Source: Paraprevotella clara YIT 11840 (lineage in GTDB: Bacteria; Bacteroidota; Bacteroidia; Bacteroidales; Bacteroidaceae). From it: 64,000 nt of DNA. Below, piece after piece: positions 56,616 to 63,780 of this stretch. The stretch lies in contig NZ_JH376616.1 of NCBI RefSeq assembly GCF_000233955.1, positions 1 through 64,000 on the forward strand. The letters are read 5' to 3'. How positions within the stretch are numbered: position 1 is the first letter of the stretch; each line of letters begins with the position of its first letter. The notes beneath the pieces were generated by a model. The model was given only the letters and a program-made list of their open reading frames with translations. It had not been told where the DNA came from and ran no database searches. Made by a program: the position numbers and the translations under genes.

Positions 56616-58141
56616 AAAGGCTGCCCCACGTATTTTTTCCCGTCCTTTATATATATTCCCCTTCCCGGTTTTACCACACGCCGTCCGGAGAGGTCGTACA
56701 ATCCAGGCTTTGCCACCCCAGTCCTGCCTTCCGCTTTCACGGATTCCACGCCTGATACCGTCTGCGGCAAAAAATACCAATAGTCGAATTGCATGAGTTC
56801 ATTCCGTTTCGAAGTATCCGTGGCGCGGAAACGGAAATATATGTCATGCACTCCACAGACCACCTCGTCCAAATCCGCAGCCAGTTCCGTCCAATCCTGC
56901 GTCCCGCCCACATCAATTGTAGCCACCACATTCGACTGGCTATCGATACATACTTGTATGAACCCGTCGTTCACCCCCTGCCGGACACACAGCCGTACGC
57001 TCCGTGCCCCATCTTCGCCGAAATCAACGGCTTTCACTTTTACGTAATCACCCATGTCGAGCGAATCCAAATATACGCCCCGCCTATCGTCCTGTGCCGT
57101 ACGTACACCTACCGACAAGGCTATCGTTTCAGCCTCCTGACGGACGTAAGGCGACACGTGAGCCACAGGTTCGTATACCCCTTTCTTGGTCATCGGAATA
57201 TGAGGAATCGTACCATCTGCATTGTACTCGAATTGCTCCACGCAGACCGAACGCCGGAAACCGCTTCCTCCTTTAAGTTTGCCATTATGATAGAAAATGT
57301 AGCTACGTCCCTTGAAATCCACCACGGATGGGTGGGTCGTAAAACTCCCGTCGGGCGAGTCCATAATACGTCCTTGATATTTCCATGGGCCAGTAGGCGA
57401 ATCACTCATTGAATAAGACAAATGTTCGGGAATACCACCTGCGGCATAAACCAGATAATATTTTTCCCTCCGTTTATAAACCCAAGGTCCCTCCTCATAC
57501 TTGTCAACACCCACCAAACGGGTTTGTTCTTCACCGTTCTCATCCTTATATTTCTCTTCATATCCGCCCACCGTCTCTTCCGTCAAAGGGATTTCCGTGA
57601 TTTCACCATTATAGTCCACCATGCTCCGGGTCAGTTTCACATACCATAGCCCGTTATTGCCCCAATATAAATAAGCTTGCCCGTCATCGTCGACAAAAGC
57701 AGTAGGATCAATGTCGCGTATATCGTGGTTGATAAGGGCACGTCTCAACGGATCCCGCCAAGGGCCGCAAGGCGTTTCCCCCACCAAAACCCCGATGCCT
57801 TGCATCTGGATCGGGGCATACATATACCATTTGCCGTTACGCGGGATCACATGGGGAGCCCACGCCCCGTTGTCGCCGGCCCAACTGAAATCGGCCAATG
57901 ATGCCACTGTGCCGCAGTCGGTCCAGTTTACCATGTCCGTAGTGGTGTACAATTGCCAAAAAGTTTTCTGGTACCCTTCCCCCTCTTCGTTGTCCACACT
58001 GGTATAAAGGTAGAGGGTATCCCCGTAAACGCACGCCGCCGGATCGGCCGTATAACGTGTTTGTATGATAGGATTCTGCGCCCCGGCCTCTCCGGCAGCC
58101 AACATGCAGGCGGCAGCCCATGCAAAAAGATGTTTTTTCAT
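56612..58141 (-). CDS. Secreted GH43 glycosidase with CBM6-like module
   Basis: 509 aa. Signal peptide to 'GEAGAQ' (residue 22). The GH43 propeller (~28-335) has the base Asp in 'YTADPAACV' (33), Asp in 'IRDIDPTAFVDD' (near 142) and acid Glu in 'YEEGPWVYKR' (near 217). The CBM6-like module spans ~345-470 ('YVRQEAETIALSVGV', 'GDYVKVKAVDFGEDGARS'). The tail 'PGLYDLSGRRVVKPGRGIYI' in layout is a basic C-terminal signal like that of the GH5-GH43 enzyme. Homologs with this order are xylanases, arabinofuranosidases or xylosidases, so it probably trims arabinoxylan. It lies upstream of the SusCD operon with its own operator site. Confidence 0.92.
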   Translation of the reverse strand: MKKHLFAWAAACMLAAGEAGAQNPIIQTRYTADPAACVYGDTLYLYTSVDNEEGEGYQKTFWQLYTTTDMVNWTDCGTVASLADFSWAGDNGAWAPHVIPRNGKWYMYAPIQMQGIGVLVGETPCGPWRDPLRRALINHDIRDIDPTAFVDDDGQAYLYWGNNGLWYVKLTRSMVDYNGEITEIPLTEETVGGYEEKYKDENGEEQTRLVGVDKYEEGPWVYKRREKYYLVYAAGGIPEHLSYSMSDSPTGPWKYQGRIMDSPDGSFTTHPSVVDFKGRSYIFYHNGKLKGGSGFRRSVCVEQFEYNADGTIPHIPMTKKGVYEPVAHVSPYVRQEAETIALSVGVRTAQDDRRGVYLDSLDMGDYVKVKAVDFGEDGARSVRLCVRQGVNDGFIQVCIDSQSNVVATIDVGGTQDWTELAADLDEVVCGVHDIYFRFRATDTSKRNELMQFDYWYFLPQTVSGVESVKAEGRTGVAKPGLYDLSGRRVVKPGRGIYIKDGKKYVGQPF

Positions 58142-58175
58142 TCTCTTTGATTTTTAAACATATAAATGGTAACGG

Positions 58176-58242
58176 CAAACTTAATCATTATTCTGGCAAC
58201 GCTTTTCTTTCCATGTAACAGAAGCTTTGCTCTATGTCCAAT
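58176..58242 (-). promoter_or_regulatory. PUL operator-promoter site 4 (upstream of the leftward GH43)
   Basis: Minus strand: TTGGACAT (around 58234-58241) and TGTTACAT (58213-58220), 21 nt apart, then 26 nt to TAAGTTTG at 58176-58183, a perfect TAnnTTTG, 35 nt before the ATG at 58141. Half-sites are degenerate but the register is exact. Confidence 0.65.
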
Positions 58243-58316
58243 CCTACCACAAACGAACATTTCCGCCTATATTAAGGTAAAGGAGACACATCGGTAAAAA
58301 AGCACAAATTGTAGTA

Positions 58317-58383
58317 TTGAGACATAGCATAAAACTTATGCGACATCAAGTAAAACCACAAAACAATATCTTTCTTATATTTG
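58317..58383 (+). promoter_or_regulatory. PUL operator-promoter site 3 (upstream of the rightward GH43)
   Basis: TTGAGACAT at 58317-58325 and ATGCGACATCAA at 58338-58349, then 26 nt to TATATTTG at 58376-58383, a perfect TAnnTTTG. The ATG at 58478 follows after a 90-nt leader. Sites 3 and 4 share the 336-nt divergent gap and do not overlap. Confidence 0.82.
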
Positions 58384-58477
58384 CAACATTTTTCGGAATT
58401 ACCCGATATAAGTTTTGAAGACGAAAGGACCGCAAGTACTCGAAGTAACCAAATAAAAAAAGGATATAACATAAACA

Positions 58478-60142
58478 ATGAAACATGTATTATTTCTTTC
58501 TATTCTGATGGCGGCCAATATGGCCAGCACGGCACAGACGGCACAGTTCAGCTATTTCTCCTACGGCGGGAACGACACCCGTTTCGACAAGGAAATAAAC
58601 CGCAGCCGCCAATACTTCAACCCCATCCTGGCCGGATTCTACCCCGACCCCTCCATCTGCCGCAAGGGGGACACCTATTATCTGGTCAACTCTTCTTTCT
58701 CGTTTTTCCCCGGCGTGCCCATCTTCACGAGCAAGGACCTCGTGAACTGGACGCAACTGGGGCACGTGCTCGACCGCAAGTCGCAGCTCCCCCTCGACCG
58801 CCAAAACGTATCGGGAGGCATCTTCGCGCCGGCCATCACTTACAACGAAAAGAACAAAACCTTCTACATGATTACGACCAACGTGGGAGCCGGAAATTTC
58901 TTCGTAAAGACGAAAGACCCGGCCAAAGGCTGGAGCGAACCCATCTACCTGCCCAAGGTGGGAGGCATCGACCCTTCTTTCTTTTTCGACAAGGACGGAC
59001 GCGGATACATCGTGAATAACGATGAACCGGTGGGCGGACACTCCTACGAAGGCGAACGCAGCATCATGCTCCACTACTTCGACGTGGAAGGCGATAGCGT
59101 GGTGGGCGACCAAATCGAAATCGTACGTTCGGGCAGCCATGTGCAAAAGAATCCTATCTGGATAGAGGGTCCCCACTTGTACCGCATCGGCAAATATTAT
59201 TACCTGATGTGCGCCGAAGGAGGGACGGGCGCATGGCATTCCGAAGTCATCTTCCGCTCGAAGAAACCGGAAGGCCCTTGGGAAGAGTTCACCGAAGGCA
59301 ATCCCATCCTGACGCAACGCACGGGATTGGCTCCGCAACGGCCGGACATCGTGACCAGTGCCGGGCACGCCGACCTCGTGTCCACGCCGGAGGGCGACTG
59401 GTATGCCGTATTCTTGGCCTGCCGCCCGTACGAAGATGACTTCTACAATACGGGGCGGGACACTTACCTCTTGCCGGTAAGTTGGGAGAACGGATGGCCC
59501 ACCATCCTGGAAAAAGACAAAGCCATCCCCACGGTCAACGAAAAGGAAGGGTTGCAGCCCAAGGAAAACCGCCTGACGGGAAACTTTGAATATTGCGACC
59601 GCTTCGCCTCGGACACGTTAGACATCCGTTGGATGTTCCTGCGCAACCCGTCGGACTTTTACACCCTCGACGGAAAGGGGCTGACCCTCCATGCCAAACC
59701 GGTGAACATCTCGCAGAAGGAATCTCCCTCGGCCATATTCGCCCGGCAGCAGCACCACACGTTTACAGCCGAGACGGAGGTGGCATTCACGCCCCGCTCC
59801 TCCAAAGAACTGGCCGGTTTCACCTTGTTACAAAACGAGGAATACAATTTCGTGTTCGGAAAGACGTTGGTGGGCGGCAAGCCTGCCCTCACGCTGACCC
59901 GATCGGAAAAGGAGACGGTACGCATAAGCACGGTGTTCTTGAACGAAAAGGAGGCCGCCGCTCCCGTCAAACTGAAAATCTGTGGCAAAGGCCGTTATTA
60001 TGATTTTTACTATTCCACCGGCGGAGATTGGGTGTTGATGGCCCGAGGCGTGGATGCCATCAACCTGAGCACGAACCGTTCCGGCGGCTTTATCGGTGCC
60101 TGCATCGGCTTGTACGCCACATCGGACAATCCTTTGAAATAA
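58478..60142 (+). CDS. Secreted GH43 beta-xylosidase/alpha-arabinofuranosidase-type enzyme
   Basis: 554 aa. Signal peptide to 'MASTAQ' (residue ~19). The propeller (~45-350) has base Asp in 'AGFYPDPSICR' near 57, Asp in 'GGIDPSFFFD' near 165 and acid Glu in 'WIEGPHLYR' near 230. The C-terminal ~200 residues are the concanavalin-like GH43 beta-xylosidase domain ('LAGFTLLQNEEYNFVFG'). This two-domain layout is the one of beta-xylosidases and arabinofuranosidases that act on short xylo-oligosaccharides. It is likely periplasmic, as no lipobox is present. A single-gene unit with operator site 3 and a terminator at 60170. Confidence 0.93.
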   Translation: MKHVLFLSILMAANMASTAQTAQFSYFSYGGNDTRFDKEINRSRQYFNPILAGFYPDPSICRKGDTYYLVNSSFSFFPGVPIFTSKDLVNWTQLGHVLDRKSQLPLDRQNVSGGIFAPAITYNEKNKTFYMITTNVGAGNFFVKTKDPAKGWSEPIYLPKVGGIDPSFFFDKDGRGYIVNNDEPVGGHSYEGERSIMLHYFDVEGDSVVGDQIEIVRSGSHVQKNPIWIEGPHLYRIGKYYYLMCAEGGTGAWHSEVIFRSKKPEGPWEEFTEGNPILTQRTGLAPQRPDIVTSAGHADLVSTPEGDWYAVFLACRPYEDDFYNTGRDTYLLPVSWENGWPTILEKDKAIPTVNEKEGLQPKENRLTGNFEYCDRFASDTLDIRWMFLRNPSDFYTLDGKGLTLHAKPVNISQKESPSAIFARQQHHTFTAETEVAFTPRSSKELAGFTLLQNEEYNFVFGKTLVGGKPALTLTRSEKETVRISTVFLNEKEAAAPVKLKICGKGRYYDFYYSTGGDWVLMARGVDAINLSTNRSGGFIGACIGLYATSDNPLK

Positions 60143-60169
60143 AAAGAGAGTCCCGACAAAACCCATAGC

Positions 60170-60199
60170 ACAAAGCCCGGCGCAACGGCCGGGCTTTGT
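60170..60199 (+). terminator. Terminator of the rightward GH43 gene
   Basis: Perfect 12-bp stem ACAAAGCCCGGC/GCCGGGCTTTGT with a 6-nt loop. The T tract after it is short. Confidence 0.85.
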
Positions 60200-60814
60200 T
60201 TGTACTTCATTGCCATTCTGTCAAATCGTCAATCTCATCCCCGCAAGGCTTGCTTATTTCCAGCCGTCATAAGACGTGTCCACAAATACGCGATTCTCGT
60301 GCGTCCCGGAAAAAGCATGATGACAGCCATTTCAAGGTTATGCCTTCCAAAAGTCTGCCGGACAGTGGAATCCTGCGCTTACAGGCATAAAATATGCAGG
60401 CTTCAAGGCATTCGGCCTTACAAAAAGACATCGCGCTTTTGTATTGCCCAACCGTCCAAATAGCATAAAAAGGGGCGATGGCAGCAACCCGTTTTTCCGT
60501 TTTCAGCCATGCTTTTCATCGCCGTGCAGAGAGCGACGGGACGGAATGCGGAGAAAAAAAATGTTTTTTCAGCCGAACGGAAAATTTTTCTCCTGAGAAA
60601 AAAGTGCTCCTTGGGTTAACGAAAGCGAAAAACAGCCGTGGAAACTAAAAAAATGTATCTGAAAAAGCTCCCCATTGCTCTTGTTTTGAACTTCAGATAA
60701 AGAATCAACCCCTGCAAGGATGGCCTCCTTACTTTCATCCTGTCAGAGAAAGGATTGGAACAAAAGCAAAATGACAAAAAGAATGATAGGATTCAGGGAA
60801 AGCATTGTGGTCGT
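60200..60814. other. 615-nt gap without a recognisable gene
   Basis: Short open frames here have no coding character. One dispersed-motif copy lies at about 60570-60603: AGCCGAACGGAAAATTTTTC followed by TCCTGAGAAAAAAG. I see no promoter, RNA gene or mobile element. It separates the PUL from the capsule-type module. Confidence 0.5.
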
Positions 60815-61036
60815 TCTCTTGGTAAGAGAGCAACCACGGTACAAAGTTATACAAAATATTACACAATATACTAATTTACAGTTGTTTTTTTCAGAAACTT
60901 TTATTTCTCTTGTTTTGCAAAATAGCATTCGTACACCGTTTGCGAAACAAAAGCAAGCGGTTTCAGACTTATTTCTTTCTGATTTATAACTATTTACTTT
61001 TCCATGATTAGATTCGGTTGCTCTCTTACCAAGAGA
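60815..61036. promoter_or_regulatory. Invertible promoter segment 2 (21-bp perfect inverted repeats)
   Basis: Perfect 21-bp inverted repeats at 60815-60835 and 61016-61036 enclose 180 bp. Each arm is GGTTGCT-CTCTTACCAAGAG-A, and the match with segment 1 (GGTCGCT-CTCTTAGGAAGAG-A) is complete except for one base in the outer part and the two bases of the dyad centre. The interior is AT-rich with TAACTTTG on the minus strand. In the orientation shown, upxY lies to the right and the promoter fires left, so the state is OFF. Confidence 0.9.
60842..60849 (-). promoter_or_regulatory. -7 box of invertible promoter 2, pointing away from upxY
   Basis: The minus strand reads TAACTTTG, a perfect TAnnTTTG, 6 nt inside the left repeat, the mirror position of the box in segment 1. 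No convincing -33 TTTG was found. Confidence 0.7.
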
Positions 61037-61150
61037 TATACCGCAAAAAGCGCGAAAGAGCAAAGGGAAAACGGAACGGCAAACACGCGGCAGAAAAACG
61101 ATGTGGACTGACAATCCGGGAAACCGATTATTTTTCAACCTTCAGCTTAA

Positions 61151-61185
61151 CAGCTTGTCTAACAAGAAAATGCAAAGACAAGCTG
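61151..61185 (+). promoter_or_regulatory. Long-loop hairpin in the upxY (locus 2) leader
   Basis: CAGCTTGTC (61151-61159) pairs with GACAAGCTG (61177-61185), 9 bp, and a smaller CTTGT/ACAAG hairpin overlaps the first arm. The two structures exclude each other. It ends 28 nt before the upxY ATG. There is no T run, so it is not an ordinary terminator. Confidence 0.45.
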
Positions 61186-61213
61186 GAGTAATAAAAGTAC
61201 CCTTTTGAGAAAG

Positions 61214-61744
61214 ATGGACGAAACACCCCAATGGTATGTCCTGCGTGATTTGAGCCGTCCCAACGCCAAACTTTCCGCTTTTGAAAAACTGACGGGACGG
61301 GGTGTAAGATGTTTCACGCCGATGGTAAAGAAACCAATCGAAAGGAGGGGCAAGCACGGTTGGAAAGATGTGCCTTACATACGCGACTTGCTTTTCGCCC
61401 ACAGTACACGCGACGTGCTCGACCCTTTCATGAGACCCGGGCTCAAACTGCAATACCGCTATATATACGGTGGATTCATGGAACCCATGACCGTGCGCGA
61501 GGCCGACATGGAACGTTTTATCTTGGCCGTGACTTCTTCCGTCTCTTCCAAATACTACCGTCCCGAAGAAATCACCCCGGCCATGCGTAACCGCAGAATA
61601 CGCATCATCGGTGGCCCGCTCCACGGCTACGAGGGCAGTCTCGTCACCGTACGCGGCACCACCGTGAAACGCCTGTTGGTGGAACTGCCGATGCTGCTGG
61701 CCGCCGCCGTGGAGGTGGAACCGGAATTCATACAACTCCTGTAA
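61214..61744 (+). CDS. upxY: UpxY family transcription antiterminator (NusG-like), locus 2
   Basis: 176 aa from 'MDETPQWYVLRDLSR'. A TTG three codons upstream (61205) is less likely because a GAGAAAG-type ribosome site precedes the ATG. The NGN domain runs through 'GRGVRCFTPMVKK' near 31-43 and 'VPYIRDLLFAH' near 54-64. The KOW-like end is 'IIGGPLHGYEGSLVTVRGTTVKR' in layout near 129-151, closing 'VEPEFIQLL', parallel to 'VSPEYIRLL' in locus 1. It should promote readthrough of a capsule operon, and the ugd gene at 63781 fits. The AAA-ATPase gene with its own promoter stands between. Confidence 0.92.
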   Translation: MDETPQWYVLRDLSRPNAKLSAFEKLTGRGVRCFTPMVKKPIERRGKHGWKDVPYIRDLLFAHSTRDVLDPFMRPGLKLQYRYIYGGFMEPMTVREADMERFILAVTSSVSSKYYRPEEITPAMRNRRIRIIGGPLHGYEGSLVTVRGTTVKRLLVELPMLLAAAVEVEPEFIQLL

Positions 61745-61775
61745 GCGAAAAAATCCGCAATAAATTTTTTACGCC

Positions 61776-61885
61776 ACACTTCATTTTTGTACCTTTGTCT
61801 TCACGAAGATAGGATGCGGTTCGGCATAGGCAAACCGGAAAACTTTGTTTTCGTTTGTCTCTGCGCTTACCTTTCGCTATCTTTG
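61776..61885 (+). promoter_or_regulatory. Repeated tandem-promoter element, copy 2
   Basis: Homologous to 2012-2121. It holds TACCTTTG at 61790-61797 and TATCTTTG at 61878-61885. The second has a perfect -33 TTTG at 61854-61857 with a 20-nt spacer, exactly as in copy 1. The small hairpin between is kept as GAAAAC-TTT-GTTTTC, one pair shorter. It precedes the AAA-ATPase gene. Confidence 0.75.
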
Positions 61886-61917
61886 CTATTGTACATCATG
61901 ACATGGAGGAACGGAAT

Positions 61918-63477
61918 ATGACACAAGCCACCAAACTTTATCCCATCGGGATACAGACGTTCGAGAAAATAAGGAACGGGAACTATTTATATATAGACAA
62001 GACGGAAATCATCTACCGACTGACGCATGCCGCGTCCAATTACGTATTCCTGAGCCGTCCCCGACGTTTCGGCAAGTCGCTGTTGACAAGCACTTTGAAA
62101 GCCTATTTCGAAGGACGGAGGGACTTGTTCAAAGGTTTGGCCATGGAACGTTTGGAAACGGAATGGACGGAATATCCGGTGCTGCATTTCGACATGAGCT
62201 TGGGCAAGCACATGGAAAAGGAACAGTTGGAACGTTACCTGTTGTCCCAACTGGAACAAATAGAAGAAGATTACGGCATACATTCGGACTCTCCCGATTC
62301 CAATATACGGCTGACAAAACTTATCCGTCACGTTCACGAGCAGACGGACCGCCAAGTGGTGGTGCTCATCGACGAATACGATGCGCCCTTGCTTGACGTG
62401 GTGCATGAAGAAAAGAACCTGCCCGTCCTGCGTAACATCATGCGCAACTTTTATAGTCCGCTCAAAGCCTGCGACCCTTACCTGCGTTTCGTCTTCCTCA
62501 CCGGTATTACCAAATTTTCGCAACTCAGTATCTTTAGCGAACTGAATAATATCCAAAACATCAGCATGTTGCCGGAATACGCCGCCATCTGTGGCATTAC
62601 GGAAGAGGAAATGGCCACCCAAATGGACGAAGACTTGGACATTTTAGCCAAACGGATGGGCATAAGCCGCGAGGAAGCCGTACAGAAACTCAAGTACAAT
62701 TACGACGGCTACCATTTCACCTGGCCTTCACCGGACATCTATAACCCATTCAGCCTGCTGAACGCCTTCGTCACCGGGCGGTTGGATTCTTATTGGTTCG
62801 GCAGTGGCACGCCCACGTATCTCATCGAGATGTTAAAAAAGTATGGCGTGTTGCCCTCCAAGATTGGAGGCAATGAGGCCACGGCGGAAGAGTTCGATGC
62901 CCCCACGGAGCGTATGGCAAGCATCACTCCCCTGCTCTACCAAAGCGGATACGTCACCATCAAGGACGCGGATACGGACTTCGGTATCTACAGGCTCGAC
63001 ATTCCCAATAAAGAAGTGCGCATAGGATTGATGCGCAGCCTCCTGCCCTATTATGTCACACCCGACACGCTGACGGCCACGACCACAATCGTCAATCTGG
63101 CCCGCGCCTTGGTGAAAGGAGACATGGAAGGCATGTTGCAACTCCTCCAGACTTTCCTTTCCACCGTGCCTTATTGCGACCATACGGACTACGAAGGCCA
63201 TTATCAACAGATGCTCTATATCATTTTCAGCCTCTTGGGCATGTATGTGGATGTGGAAGTGAGTACCCCGAGGGGACGGGTGGACATGGTGATGCGCACG
63301 GCCACTACGCTCTACATCGTGGAGCTGAAATTGAACCAATCCGCCGAAGCCGCCATGCAGCAAATTGACCTGAAGAACTATCCCGAACGCTTCGCCTTGT
63401 GCGGCCTGCCCATGGTAAAGGTCGGAATCAACTTTGACATGGAACGGCACACGCTGAAGGATTGGATGATCGAATAA
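61918..63477 (+). CDS. AAA-ATPase/PD-(D/E)XK family protein, complete copy
   Basis: 519 aa from '[19 protein letters not shown]'. A longer frame (to 61855) starts inside the promoter and is rejected, while GGAGGA lies 7 nt before this ATG. Walker A-like '[15 protein letters not shown]' lies near 43-57 and Walker B-like '[15 protein letters not shown]' near 146-160. The C-terminal PD-(D/E)XK nuclease-like core has 'PRGRVDMVM' near 455 and 'LYIVELKLN' near 468-476, giving the D...ExK pattern. The biological role of these proteins is not established; many copies per genome suggest mobile or defence-like character. It is the full-length relative of the gene at 1-475. Confidence 0.88.
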   Translation: MTQATKLYPIGIQTFEKIRNGNYLYIDKTEIIYRLTHAASNYVFLSRPRRFGKSLLTSTLKAYFEGRRDLFKGLAMERLETEWTEYPVLHFDMSLGKHMEKEQLERYLLSQLEQIEEDYGIHSDSPDSNIRLTKLIRHVHEQTDRQVVVLIDEYDAPLLDVVHEEKNLPVLRNIMRNFYSPLKACDPYLRFVFLTGITKFSQLSIFSELNNIQNISMLPEYAAICGITEEEMATQMDEDLDILAKRMGISREEAVQKLKYNYDGYHFTWPSPDIYNPFSLLNAFVTGRLDSYWFGSGTPTYLIEMLKKYGVLPSKIGGNEATAEEFDAPTERMASITPLLYQSGYVTIKDADTDFGIYRLDIPNKEVRIGLMRSLLPYYVTPDTLTATTTIVNLARALVKGDMEGMLQLLQTFLSTVPYCDHTDYEGHYQQMLYIIFSLLGMYVDVEVSTPRGRVDMVMRTATTLYIVELKLNQSAEAAMQQIDLKNYPERFALCGLPMVKVGINFDMERHTLKDWMIE

Positions 63478-63780
63478 GCTGCCGATGGCACGTGCTTTCC
63501 GAATGGAAAGCAAGAACTTTCACCTTAACCTATTGAATAATAGACTACAGGCGCATTTACGCAAGTTTCAGAAGTGAAAGACTTGTGAAGGCTTTTTTAT
63601 GACAGGGTTCACCTTAATACGCTGATATACAAAAAGTATGAAGGATGCGAACCCTTTTCCCGACAAAACTCCTTATAGAGGAGAAAAGAGGCATGTTTGT
63701 CCGGAACCAAAAGAATAAATGAAACATTGCAATCTTACTTTGCTCGCTGCAAAGTAAGGTAATAAATCTATACTTATCAA
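63478..63780. other. Gap before ugd with a perfect hairpin
   Basis: Past the ATPase stop there is no open frame with coding character. CTTTCAC near 63518 and GTGAAAG near 63573 could pair over a long loop. The perfect hairpin at 63734 is described separately. I see no clear TAnnTTTG box, so ugd may depend on upstream transcription. Confidence 0.45.
63734..63758 (+). promoter_or_regulatory. Perfect hairpin in front of ugd
   Basis: CTTACTTTGC (63734-63743) and GCAAAGTAAG (63749-63758), 10 bp with a 5-nt loop, ending 22 nt before the ugd ATG. There is no T run. It could be a leader structure on which UpxY acts, a protein-binding palindrome, or a translational control element. Confidence 0.5.

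Noticed and set aside
58490-59368. 292-aa open frame opposite the rightward GH43 gene
   Set aside because: Antisense to all three catalytic motifs of GH43 and without family resemblance.
1649-61036. A 59-kb inversion between the two upxY loci as an observed event
   Set aside because: The sites are related and in opposite orientation, but their centres differ and nothing in one sequence shows exchange.
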